Part shown: one piece after another, positions 47,428 to 54,790 of the stretch
Numbering within the stretch: position 1 is the stretch's first letter
How the letters are laid out: each line of letters opens with the position of its first letter
Origin: Bifidobacterium myosotis
GTDB lineage: Bacteria > Actinomycetota > Actinomycetes > Actinomycetales > Bifidobacteriaceae
Length of the DNA stretch: 64,000 nt
NCBI RefSeq assembly: GCF_002259745.1
Contig: NZ_MWWW01000005.1
Location: 124,060 to 188,059, forward strand
Reading direction: 5' to 3'
The notes under the pieces: generated by a model
The model's database searches: none
Told to the model about the DNA's origin: nothing
Seen by the model: the letters and a program-made list of their open reading frames with translations, nothing else
Program-made: the position numbers and the translations under genes

Positions 47428-47745
47428 TTAGCAATATCTCCAATATGCCTGATCGATTCGAAGGGGATTGCTGTCATAAGCAGTCGCGGTAGACCACTGC
47501 TTCTTCACTGCGCATTCTGACCGGACAAGTCCGACATCACCGGTTACACTGGAACCGTGAAGAGCAGATGGATGACGATAGTTTGACCAGTTATAGCCTT
47601 CACCGAAATCCATGATTCCGTAGTTCCAAGTTCCACCACCGGCAGGTACGACAGCCGCCATTGCTGTCCCGGTGGCTCCCAGAGATAGTCCTGCCGCTAG
47701 AACGATAGCAGCCATTGCTTTGACACGTCGATGTTTATCGGTCAT
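47428..47745 (-). CDS. Lactococcin 972 family bacteriocin precursor (locus 2)
   Basis: A 105-residue precursor. The signal peptide runs to about residue 31 (VKAMAAIVLAAGLSLGATGT, then AMA). The mature part has the family pattern GGTWNYGIMDFGEGYNWSNY, H-x-SALHGSSVTGD and a C-terminal YWRYC. Lactococcin 972 blocks septum formation by binding lipid II in sensitive Gram-positives. Two Cys in the mature part could form a disulfide. GAAAGGG precedes the ATG. Regulon palindromes lie about 100 and 130 bases upstream. Confidence 0.9.
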   Translation of the reverse strand: MTDKHRRVKAMAAIVLAAGLSLGATGTAMAAVVPAGGGTWNYGIMDFGEGYNWSNYRHPSALHGSSVTGDVGLVRSECAVKKQWSTATAYDSNPLRIDQAYWRYC

Positions 47746-47840
47746 CTTTGACCCTTTCTATAGTAGGCCGAATTCTTTTCGACTCCGTAAGAACTATTGT
47801 CCTAAGCGAGAATGCGACGGGCAATGACGAGCAAGCTCGT

Positions 47841-47858
47841 TGACATCTGGAGATGACA
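47841..47858. promoter_or_regulatory. Regulon palindrome site 3 (TGACATCT-GG-AGATGACA)
   Basis: A perfect match to the 18-bp dyad, 96 bases upstream of the lactococcin-972 gene. A degenerate second copy with an intact AGATGACA half lies at 47874-47891, 33 bases away (about three helix turns), so two regulator dimers could bind on one face. Confidence 0.75.
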
Positions 47859-47960
47859 TGAAGCCCCCAATCTCGCTATCTTGAGATGACAAATGGCAGC
47901 CACAACTTCATCTTGTGCATGGAAATTCTTTATGCGAGGGTCGGTGTCCTAGTTGTTGCG

Positions 47961-48386
47961 TCATTGATTCTTTCGTGCAGAGCTAGATCTGGTGATGATG
48001 TATTGTCCGATGGCATCAGGTTCGCCGATGGGTGTGCCGTTGACTTCGACCCAGGCGTGTGCGCGAAAGGGACGATCGGTGAATCCGGTGCACCATGTGA
48101 CGGATCGGTGAGATATGCGGCATGCCGCCGCTGTGGAGAGAGACCGAAGCAGACAACCCTGCTGGCTGCGGCATCTGCGGCTTACCGCACATACGGCGTT
48201 GCGGTAACGCTTCGCCATGTCGGCATCGGCTGGCGGATACCGTTCGGACCACGTTTCAAGCTGACGGCAAAACTCTCCGATTCGTTGTCGTTCCATCTGT
48301 CTTCCGATAATGATGGCAATCAGCGCCACCAGGCGGTCGTGAAAGTTGACTCGTGTGATTGCTTCCGGCTGTAGAGGGATGCTCAT
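47961..48386 (-). CDS. Lasso peptide leader peptidase B2 (transglutaminase-like)
   Basis: A 141-residue cysteine protease of the lasso B2 class that cuts the leader from the precursor. The Cys is in QQGCLLRS (C78), the His in FRAHAWVEV (H110), and the acidic residue in GEPD (about 124). The family ending -HAWVExxGxPI- is clear. It overlaps B1 by four bases (ATGA) and is the last gene of the lasso operon. Confidence 0.85.
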   Translation of the reverse strand: MSIPLQPEAITRVNFHDRLVALIAIIIGRQMERQRIGEFCRQLETWSERYPPADADMAKRYRNAVCAVSRRCRSQQGCLLRSLSTAAACRISHRSVTWCTGFTDRPFRAHAWVEVNGTPIGEPDAIGQYIITRSSSARKNQ

Positions 48387-48655
48387 AAACGCACGTGCTT
48401 CCCCATATCGGCGAGAAATCGTTCCGTATCCCGGACGATGATTTGTCTGTCAGCCCGATATTCTTCGGCGATTTCATTCGTGCAATCCTCGACGGTTTTG
48501 CCGTGCATCAGACCGTCGAGGATGATTCGGCCTATTTCGTTGATCTGCAGGTATTCGCCGGTGTCGTTGACGAATACGATTGCCCCTCCCTCTTTGGGAT
48601 ACAGAGATATCTGGTCCTTCAGGCTGGTGTTCGCCATCGTGTCATCGGTTTGCAT
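48383..48655 (-). CDS. Lasso peptide B1 / PqqD-like recognition element
   Basis: A 90-residue PqqD-family RiPP recognition element (GGAIVFVNDTGEYLQINEIG, then ILDGLMHGKTVEDCTNEIAE) that grips the precursor leader and delivers it to B2 and C. The ATG overlaps the cyclase end by 14 bases and has AAGGTGG at the right spacing. Confidence 0.88.
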   Translation of the reverse strand: MQTDDTMANTSLKDQISLYPKEGGAIVFVNDTGEYLQINEIGRIILDGLMHGKTVEDCTNEIAEEYRADRQIIVRDTERFLADMGKHVRL

Positions 48656-50234
48656 GTCTTAGCCACCTTTCCACTGCCGCGACTCGTTGCATTTCGAACA
48701 GAAACGTGATGTCAGGCATCGGCATGGAAGCTCGACGCCGTATGGCTGGCATATCGATCAATCCTTCTTCGTCCAGCTCTCCACCGGTGATTGAGTTGAG
48801 CAGCGAGTCCTTCGAGCGTTGCCAGGCCAGATACAGTGAATATGAGTGATCGCCTTTGACGGGACGCCGGAATATCGTTTCGGGGACTATGCCTTTGAGT
48901 GCCCGGTACAATACGGCTTTGTGTAGATTTCCTTCGGTGCGTGCACTGATTGGGGCGCATAGCGCATAGTCCGCGATCCCATGGTCCAGGTAGGGGGAGC
49001 GGAACGTTATGTCGTCAGAGGCGAACGTCCGATTAACCTGATTGAGCATTCGTGCCTGCATTGACAGAGAATAGAGCGCCTGATGACGGCTTCGGTCGGG
49101 GCTCAATGGCCGAATGTCGGCGTGTTTGAATTGTGATTCAATAGCGCTATATAGGATATCCCTGGCTTTTGTGGTCAGGAATTCGGGAATGAGTATGACA
49201 TCGTGCCATCCACAAGGCGAGGAGCGATGGTTATGACCTTGTTCCGCGTCCAGGAACGATGACCGTAATTCCTCATACAGATCGGTGTTATCGGTCAGAT
49301 CGAGAATTGCCTGATGGGGTGGGATTCGGTAATCGGCGCTGTATTGTCTTCGGATGTCTCGTAGTCGCAGTGGGTGTTCCCGCAGGCAGCTCCAAGATGA
49401 GGATGGCATAGATGCGAACAGCTCGTCTCCTCCGAAACCTGTGACATGGATACGGCTTGTGCCTGCCTCCATTTCGGAGATTCGGCTGAGATAGCCTTCG
49501 ATATCACTCCAGTAGATCGGTTCTTCAGGTATCTCGTTGTTGGGGTATTCGGCTGCGGGTTCGAATGATCTGTTTCCATCCACGACTCGGCCGACTTTGA
49601 TGAGTGGCATCCGAACGTCCTCGGAGATTCGCTCGGCCCATTGGGAATCCTGATTCATTGGATCGTCGGGTGTTTCATGATACAGGGGCATACGAACCCC
49701 CTCGCTGGCGAAGATGTATGTGATGGCGGCGGAATCCACTCCTCCGGACACATCGGCGGATAGTAGTGCCTCATTGCGCCACTCATCCGCGATCGTCAGG
49801 AAACTGCTCCTTAGCGATGCCAGAATTGCGCCGTTTGAAACATGTTTTATGGGTGAAGGTTCCGCTCTCGTATATCGCGGCCTATTGGATTTGTCGAGGT
49901 GCAGTATGGTTGCGACAGGTATGGAATGTACGTTCCTCCATGGGGATTTGTCCCCTCGTAGGCTGTCAGGGAGCGAAGGCAGCAGATCCATGACAATGCG
50001 TTCTAGGTCAAGATCGGCGTTCGTGATGCTTGCAAGTCGGGAGGCGCTGTCCGACAGGAGCACTTCATCTTCGGAGACGATCCAGAACATGCGATCGCCA
50101 CTCAGCAGAGGAACTTGGACGCATGTTCCCTCGTCATTGATGCTGATGGAGGCGGGAAGCTTCGAACAGTCCGTTGGCTTCCCGCCGCGGACAATCACGG
50201 TACGGTTTGGGTTCTTATACGTAAACGGCATCAC
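48642..50234 (-). CDS. Lasso peptide macrocyclase C (asparagine-synthetase-like)
   Basis: A 530-residue ATP-dependent cyclase that adenylates the ring Asp/Glu and joins it to the core N-terminus. It has a glutaminase-like N-terminal half without catalytic Cys2, and the PP-loop LSADVSGGVDSAA (SGGVDS at 163-168) in the C-terminal half, followed by FGGDELFA. The start MMPFTYKNPN is typical in place and length. It begins about 50 bases after the precursor gene. Confidence 0.9.
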   Translation of the reverse strand: MMPFTYKNPNRTVIVRGGKPTDCSKLPASISINDEGTCVQVPLLSGDRMFWIVSEDEVLLSDSASRLASITNADLDLERIVMDLLPSLPDSLRGDKSPWRNVHSIPVATILHLDKSNRPRYTRAEPSPIKHVSNGAILASLRSSFLTIADEWRNEALLSADVSGGVDSAAITYIFASEGVRMPLYHETPDDPMNQDSQWAERISEDVRMPLIKVGRVVDGNRSFEPAAEYPNNEIPEEPIYWSDIEGYLSRISEMEAGTSRIHVTGFGGDELFASMPSSSWSCLREHPLRLRDIRRQYSADYRIPPHQAILDLTDNTDLYEELRSSFLDAEQGHNHRSSPCGWHDVILIPEFLTTKARDILYSAIESQFKHADIRPLSPDRSRHQALYSLSMQARMLNQVNRTFASDDITFRSPYLDHGIADYALCAPISARTEGNLHKAVLYRALKGIVPETIFRRPVKGDHSYSLYLAWQRSKDSLLNSITGGELDEEGLIDMPAIRRRASMPMPDITFLFEMQRVAAVERWLRHANR

Positions 50235-50285
50235 GTTTCCCTATCCTGATACAGCTAGGGATCATCAATATATGCAGGGTTTCGG

Positions 50286-50414
50286 TCAGTTCGATCCCCA
50301 AGGGAACGGGGCCTTGGCGCCGCCAACATCGACATAGTTGCCGAACCATACGCCATTGGTTGCTTCCTTGAATGATGCGATGACCTCAACGGCAGGAGGC
50401 ACATAATCCTTCAT
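50286..50414 (-). CDS. Lasso peptide precursor A, 42 residues
   Basis: Leader of 20 residues with the YxxP recognition motif (KDYVPPAVEV) and the hallmark Thr at -2 (KEATN before the core). Predicted core is residues 21-42: it starts GVWFGNYVD, so the N-terminal Gly1 would be joined to Asp9 in a nine-residue ring. A 13-residue tail follows, with Phe and Trp as possible plugs, ending WGSN. There is no Cys, so it would be a class II lasso peptide. GAGGAGAACGAAG precedes the ATG. The regulon palindrome lies 105 bases upstream. Confidence 0.85.
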   Translation of the reverse strand: MKDYVPPAVEVIASFKEATNGVWFGNYVDVGGAKAPFPWGSN

Positions 50415-50504
50415 CTTCGTTCTCCTCGTGTTCTGGATATGGAACCGGATTGCATGTCGGTGCATGCCATTCCAGTTAACATGATTTGGATAGTACATCC
50501 AAGA

Positions 50505-50550
50505 ATGTGTTTGGTGTTTGTCATCTTCGGATGACAAACACCAAACACAT
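50505..50550. promoter_or_regulatory. Regulon palindrome site 4 with 21-bp arms and TTCG loop
   Basis: The core TGTCATCT-TC-GGATGACA (50519-50536) sits inside a perfect 21-base-arm hairpin closed by C(TTCG)G. It lies between the ABC ATPase stop and the lasso precursor, so it may be an operator for the precursor promoter, the ATPase terminator, or both. Confidence 0.8.
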
Positions 50551-50586
50551 GGATCTATGGGGAATCGGACGATCTGCTGGCGTTTT

Positions 50587-51270
50587 TCAGTCTTCCTTCC
50601 AGAGTTGGCCGCGGGAACCCTCTTTTACCACGGTGCCTTTATCCAGTACCACAACATCATCGGTAATCGGCTTCAGCTTGCCGTCCGGTTCGGATGCGAT
50701 GAGCACCGCAACGCCACGATTTGTCTGCTTCCGTATCTGCTCGCAGATCCAATTCGTGCCCGATTGATCGAGTGCCTGGAGCGGTTCATCTACGATCAGG
50801 GCTTTGGGATTGGGAAGCAGAGCTATGGCGAATCGCATTTTGAGGACATCGATTGGAGCGAGATCGTGGAGCTTGACGGTGAGAAGATTCTGCAGTTCGG
50901 TCATGTGAATAATCCCGTCAAGAAGCGAATCAGACGTTCCGGCCCAGAACGCCTTCCAACGAAGATAGGTTCCGACCGAGTAATACGGGGATAGTGAAAT
51001 GGCTTCGGGCATTGCATTCACAACGTTTTTGGGTATACGGGATGTGCCACAGGGTTTGCCACAGGTGTATATGCATCCGGAATCCGGGATATCCAGTCCC
51101 AACAGCATCCGGAGAACAGTTGTTTTGCCGGCGTCATGTGGCCCCATCAGAACGGTGACTCGACCTGCATAGGCGGCAAATGTGATCCCATGCAATTCGC
51201 GACCGGCATGATTGAATGAGACGTTCTCAAACGCAATGATGGGTGAAGCCGAATCGGGCAGCTGGCACAT
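50587..51270 (-). CDS. Lasso-cluster ABC ATPase with degenerate signature
   Basis: A 227-residue ATPase. Walker A is GPHDAGKTT (instead of GPNGAGKTT) and Walker B is ALIVDEPLQALD. The LSGGQ signature is eroded to LAPIDVLKMRFAIAL, and the switch His is absent (VLIASEPDGKL). No permease is visible in the cluster. It may give self-immunity or serve an ATPase-poor transporter. I chose MCQLPDSA after GAAAGGAAAACG. Its own copy of the regulon palindrome is about 195 bases upstream. Confidence 0.75.
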   Translation of the reverse strand: MCQLPDSASPIIAFENVSFNHAGRELHGITFAAYAGRVTVLMGPHDAGKTTVLRMLLGLDIPDSGCIYTCGKPCGTSRIPKNVVNAMPEAISLSPYYSVGTYLRWKAFWAGTSDSLLDGIIHMTELQNLLTVKLHDLAPIDVLKMRFAIALLPNPKALIVDEPLQALDQSGTNWICEQIRKQTNRGVAVLIASEPDGKLKPITDDVVVLDKGTVVKEGSRGQLWKED

Positions 51271-51451
51271 CGTTTTCCTTTCTTCGATTGACCCGAGCCG
51301 CAATAATCGAAGTCCCCCCCCCCTAACGGTTTTTGGATACTGACCTATCTTAGGGGATGGCAAAAGTGACGTGATATATGCTAGGTTTGTTCCGTTCGCT
51401 TGAGCGACGGACATAGACAGTTAACCAGTTTGCTCTATTCTCCAATAAAAG

Positions 51452-51493
51452 GATTGTGGTGTTTGTCATCTGAAGATGACAAACACCACAATC
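51452..51493. promoter_or_regulatory. Regulon palindrome site 5 with 20-bp arms
   Basis: The core TGTCATCT-GA-AGATGACA (51464-51481) has outer arms GATTGTGGTGTT and their complement. On the minus strand it is followed by CTTTTATT, so it is also a good terminator for the response-regulator gene that ends 23 bases before it. Confidence 0.8.
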
Positions 51494-51515
51494 GTTGAGA
51501 TGAATATCGTGATTT

Positions 51516-52223
51516 TTATGCTGGTTTGCTGCCTGTTATTTGGTCCAGCCCCGATTGATACCAAGCTATGGCGATTTGGACTCGGTCCCGCATGTGCATT
51601 CTGGCCAATATGCGGCTTACCGTGCGTCGTACCGATGTCGTTTCGATGAATAGGCGCTCCGCGATTTCCTGATTGGACAAGCCTGCCGCCACGAGTTCCG
51701 CGACTTCATGTTCCCGCTTGGAAAGTCCGTCGAATAGGCTTCGTAGCAGCTTGATGCGGGTGTTGTCCGATATGGGCCGAACCCCGCGATTGAGTACTTC
51801 ACCGGTGATTCTCGGTGTCAATACCGCATCTCCGTTATGCACGGCGTGTACGGCGTCACGTAGCTGTTTGGGGGTCGCATCCTTGAGCAGGAATCCGGAT
51901 GCCCCTCGCGCCAATCCGTCGAAGGCGTAATCGTCCTCATCGTATGTGGTCAGGATCAGTATCTGGATTTGGGGGAATTGCTCCTTGATGATGCCCGTCG
52001 CCTCTATGCCGTCCATGACGGGCATGCGCACGTCCATCAGAATCACGTCAGGCAGTTGCTGCGGTGATTGCCGTAGGAACTCGATTGCTTGGGCGCCGTC
52101 CACGGCCTGGGAGCTGACGATGATGTTCGGATCGTTGTTCAGCATCATCATGAAGCCGGTGCGCGCCCCTCGCATGTCATCGACCAGCATGACCTTGATG
52201 ATGTCGTCTCTTGCATCCTTCAT
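51516..52223 (-). CDS. NarL/LuxR-type response regulator
   Basis: A 235-residue regulator. The receiver domain (8-125) has D15-D16, phospho-acceptor D64 (VILMDVRMP), T in ILTTYDED and K in FLLKDA. The C-terminal LuxR-type HTH lies near 165-225 (LSKREHEVAELVAAGLSNQEIAERLFIE). It pairs with the kinase 16 bases upstream. Its own operon and the bacteriocin and lasso genes carry a shared palindrome, so it is the likely DNA-binding protein for that site. Confidence 0.93.
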   Translation of the reverse strand: MKDARDDIIKVMLVDDMRGARTGFMMMLNNDPNIIVSSQAVDGAQAIEFLRQSPQQLPDVILMDVRMPVMDGIEATGIIKEQFPQIQILILTTYDEDDYAFDGLARGASGFLLKDATPKQLRDAVHAVHNGDAVLTPRITGEVLNRGVRPISDNTRIKLLRSLFDGLSKREHEVAELVAAGLSNQEIAERLFIETTSVRRTVSRILARMHMRDRVQIAIAWYQSGLDQITGSKPA

Positions 52224-52239
52224 GGTTCTTCCGTTTCTT

Positions 52240-53565
52240 TCAGGGGATTAGTGCCTTGACCGCCCAGCCATTGCCGTATGGCCCATAGGACAGGGTGCCG
52301 CCCATTTTCGCAAGGCGTTGGGAGAGCCGTTGCAGTCCGGTTCCACCTGTCGGCTTCCTGCTTTGACCGGATGCCTCGCCGGTGGTGTCGTGTCCGGAGA
52401 CGTGTCCATCGTTGCGGATCGTGATTGCTGTTCCGCCATCACGGTAATGATTCCAGGAGACGGCAATGCGGGTCAGTCCCGCGCCGTGCCGAAGGGCATT
52501 GGTCAGTGCCTCGCGAGTGACGGCGAAGCATAAATCCGAACGGCGGGGGTCCTCGACGCGTCTTCCCGTTTCGGTGAACACGACGATGATTCCGGTTGAG
52601 CGTATGTGTTCCAGTACGGGTCTGATATCGTCCCAATCCCGTAAACGCAGGATGTCATCCTGATTCACTGGGTCAAGACCGACCTGTTCCAAAGACGGCT
52701 GCGATTCCTCTTCATTGAAGACCTTTAGTATACGGCGCGTATCGGTCAGACTGTCCTTCGCAATCGATGTGATCTCTGCTAAGACATCAGCCAGTTGCGA
52801 AGCGGAATAGCCGCCATTCCTTATGCAGTCCTCACCTCCCTGCGATAACGCGATAATCGAGGTCAATCCATGACCGACACTGTCATGCAGCTCGTTGGCC
52901 ATGCGAAGGCGCCGTTCCGTACGATTCTTTTCCTCCGCCAGCATTGCGGTCTTTCGCCGTGCCTCGGACAGCAGCCTATTCGACGTTCGCCGTTCCCACG
53001 CTATGGACAACAGTGAGGATGCGATGCCGGCCAAAGCGACGGAGTACAGTAACGCCAAATATTGAGGCTGCAGATAGGAGGGATAGATGTATTGCATTGC
53101 GATCATGCAGATCATGGCCAGATCGCACATGGCCTGAACATACAAAGGAAGCCGAATGCACAGATAAAGCACCAAGATAAGCGCGACCTGCGTGTATGAG
53201 TGCAGACCAACGCCGAACAGGACGCCCAGAGAGAGCTCAATGAATTCCAAGGCCAGCAACGCCACGGGGCTTCTGGACCTTAACGTCACGTTTATGGCTC
53301 CCAAAACTAGCAGTATAAGGAAGTACCATATTCCCGCTCCCTCGTTGAGGAACCGGATAAACGAATATCCTGTGCCGATTGCCATCCGCTCTTTCACATA
53401 ATCGCGGATCAGCACGCCCATCGTGCCAACGATGCAGATCAGAGTCGTCGTGAAACGAAGCAGGCGTTCCCCTTTGAGCTGACGAAGCCATAGGATCAAT
53501 CGATCCCGCGGGGTGACGGCTAACGTTTGTCTCCCATCTGATGACTTACCCCGGCGTGAGCCCAT
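52240..53565 (-). CDS. Two-component sensor histidine kinase (HisKA_3)
   Basis: A 441-residue NarX-like kinase with about six membrane helices (residues 35-190), no large outer domain, a short coiled linker (ERRTSNRLLSEARRKTAMLA), phospho-acceptor His in MANELHDSVGHGL and a C-terminal ATPase with TREALTNALRHG and TGGTGLQRLSQRL. Sensors of this shape often respond to peptides or membrane stress. The start is MGSRRGK or nine codons upstream. Confidence 0.92.
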   Translation of the reverse strand: MGSRRGKSSDGRQTLAVTPRDRLILWLRQLKGERLLRFTTTLICIVGTMGVLIRDYVKERMAIGTGYSFIRFLNEGAGIWYFLILLVLGAINVTLRSRSPVALLALEFIELSLGVLFGVGLHSYTQVALILVLYLCIRLPLYVQAMCDLAMICMIAMQYIYPSYLQPQYLALLYSVALAGIASSLLSIAWERRTSNRLLSEARRKTAMLAEEKNRTERRLRMANELHDSVGHGLTSIIALSQGGEDCIRNGGYSASQLADVLAEITSIAKDSLTDTRRILKVFNEEESQPSLEQVGLDPVNQDDILRLRDWDDIRPVLEHIRSTGIIVVFTETGRRVEDPRRSDLCFAVTREALTNALRHGAGLTRIAVSWNHYRDGGTAITIRNDGHVSGHDTTGEASGQSRKPTGGTGLQRLSQRLAKMGGTLSYGPYGNGWAVKALIP

Positions 53566-54084
53566 AATGAGATGGTTCCTCGCAACCTGCACCTTACGCC
53601 TTCTTCGTTGTCCGAGAATACAGCTTTCCCATTATCTACGATTTGAGGCTCGCATGTCCATGACTGGGCTCCTGTTTGACATCTACGGATGACAGTAACT
53701 TATCGCGGACTTCCCTCTCCGCTTGCGGAGAGAATGCTCCAGGCGGGGCTGTTCGACATACTCTCCGCAATCGGCGCGGGAACGCGGCCCCGGTCCATGC
53801 GCTGCGCGCATGACCGTGCTGTCTGGCCGCTCGCATGCTCGCGGCGGTGGGCCGCGCGGAATCTGACGAGGGGTTTGCGGCCACCACCAGCATGCCATGC
53901 GCTCCGTCTGCGTTCCCTGCGCCGTGTCCCGCGCCGCTCCCGTGCCTGCGCTGCGACGGCGGACCAGCATGCCGTCTTCGCTACTGCCCGGATCGTCGCG
54001 GTCCACGCCTCCGGTCTCTCCGCCTGCGCGCATGGCAGGCGGGTGGTGTCCGAAATGGAAACCACACGGAAAGGACCGATGGAC
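53566..54084. other. Gap between the two-component genes and the mobile element
   Basis: This stretch holds the regulon palindrome at 53677-53694 and, beyond it, about 390 bases of GC-rich sequence in which I see no supported gene. The GC jump here marks the edge of the ParB/relaxase element. Confidence 0.4.
53677..53694. promoter_or_regulatory. Regulon palindrome site 6 (TGACATCT-AC-GGATGACA)
   Basis: A perfect match to the shared dyad, about 110 bases upstream of the kinase/response-regulator operon. It predicts autoregulation. Confidence 0.75.
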
Positions 54085-54702
54085 ATGAACGACATGGTGG
54101 ACACCCGCACGACGGGAACCGGACTGGCGAAGCGCGTACGCGACGGGTTCCTTCAGGACCGGCGTGAACTTGGGCCGGCGGAAGCGGCCGACAAGTGGTT
54201 CGCACCCCTGATGGACAGGTGGAACGGCCTGCTGTCGCGCGACGAGGGAGGCTTCTCCCATGAGGAGCGCGTCACGCTGGCGGTGCTGATGACCGAGTGC
54301 CTGAGCATGCGGGACGCGCTGATACTCGCATCTTTGCGCGAGATGGGCGGCGGCGAACTGCACATGCTGTACGCCCAGCCGCATTCGATGGAGTCGGCGG
54401 CCGTGGTCATGCGCGAACTGTCACGGGCGTTCAAGGACGCCGCCTACCAGCCGGACACGAGACGCGGGGAACGCGCGACGGCGTTGCTGGAATCGGTGAC
54501 GGCCGACGCCCCGGACGGATACAAGGCACAGCCGATGGCGTCGTGCGCGTACCTGCTGTGGATGGCCGACCGTTCGACCGCCGCCGCGGTGCGCGCGCTC
54601 AAGGCCTTGGCCTTGGACGACGACTGCTCGTTGGCATCCCTCGTGCTCGCGGCCAGCGAACACGGCATCCGCCCCGCGTGGACGGAACGCCGCCGCCACT
54701 GA
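54085..54702 (+). CDS. DUF4192-type element protein
   Basis: A 205-residue soluble protein matching the actinobacterial DUF4192 pattern: RVTLAVLMTECLSMRDALI in the middle and the ending ASCAYLLWMADRSTAAAVRALKAL, DDDCSLASLVL. The function is unknown; such genes are common on actinobacterial mobile elements. The start MNDMVDTRT has AAGGA nine bases upstream. It is followed by parB after 88 bases. Confidence 0.7.
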   Translation: MNDMVDTRTTGTGLAKRVRDGFLQDRRELGPAEAADKWFAPLMDRWNGLLSRDEGGFSHEERVTLAVLMTECLSMRDALILASLREMGGGELHMLYAQPHSMESAAVVMRELSRAFKDAAYQPDTRRGERATALLESVTADAPDGYKAQPMASCAYLLWMADRSTAAAVRALKALALDDDCSLASLVLAASEHGIRPAWTERRRH

Positions 54703-54790
54703 GCGTCGGCCGTGGATTCATCTGGCTGGGGCTTCCGATTCCGGAAGCCCCAGCCAATCCCCAATCATCTGTTTTTTCAAGGAGACAATC

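Noticed and set aside
47886..48374. 162-residue plus-strand frame over lasso B2
   Set aside because: Antisense of the well-supported B2 protease.
53689..54084. Upstream extension of the DUF4192 gene
   Set aside because: The N-terminal 130 codons are Arg/Ala/Cys-rich and lack any motif; the domain starts after 54085.
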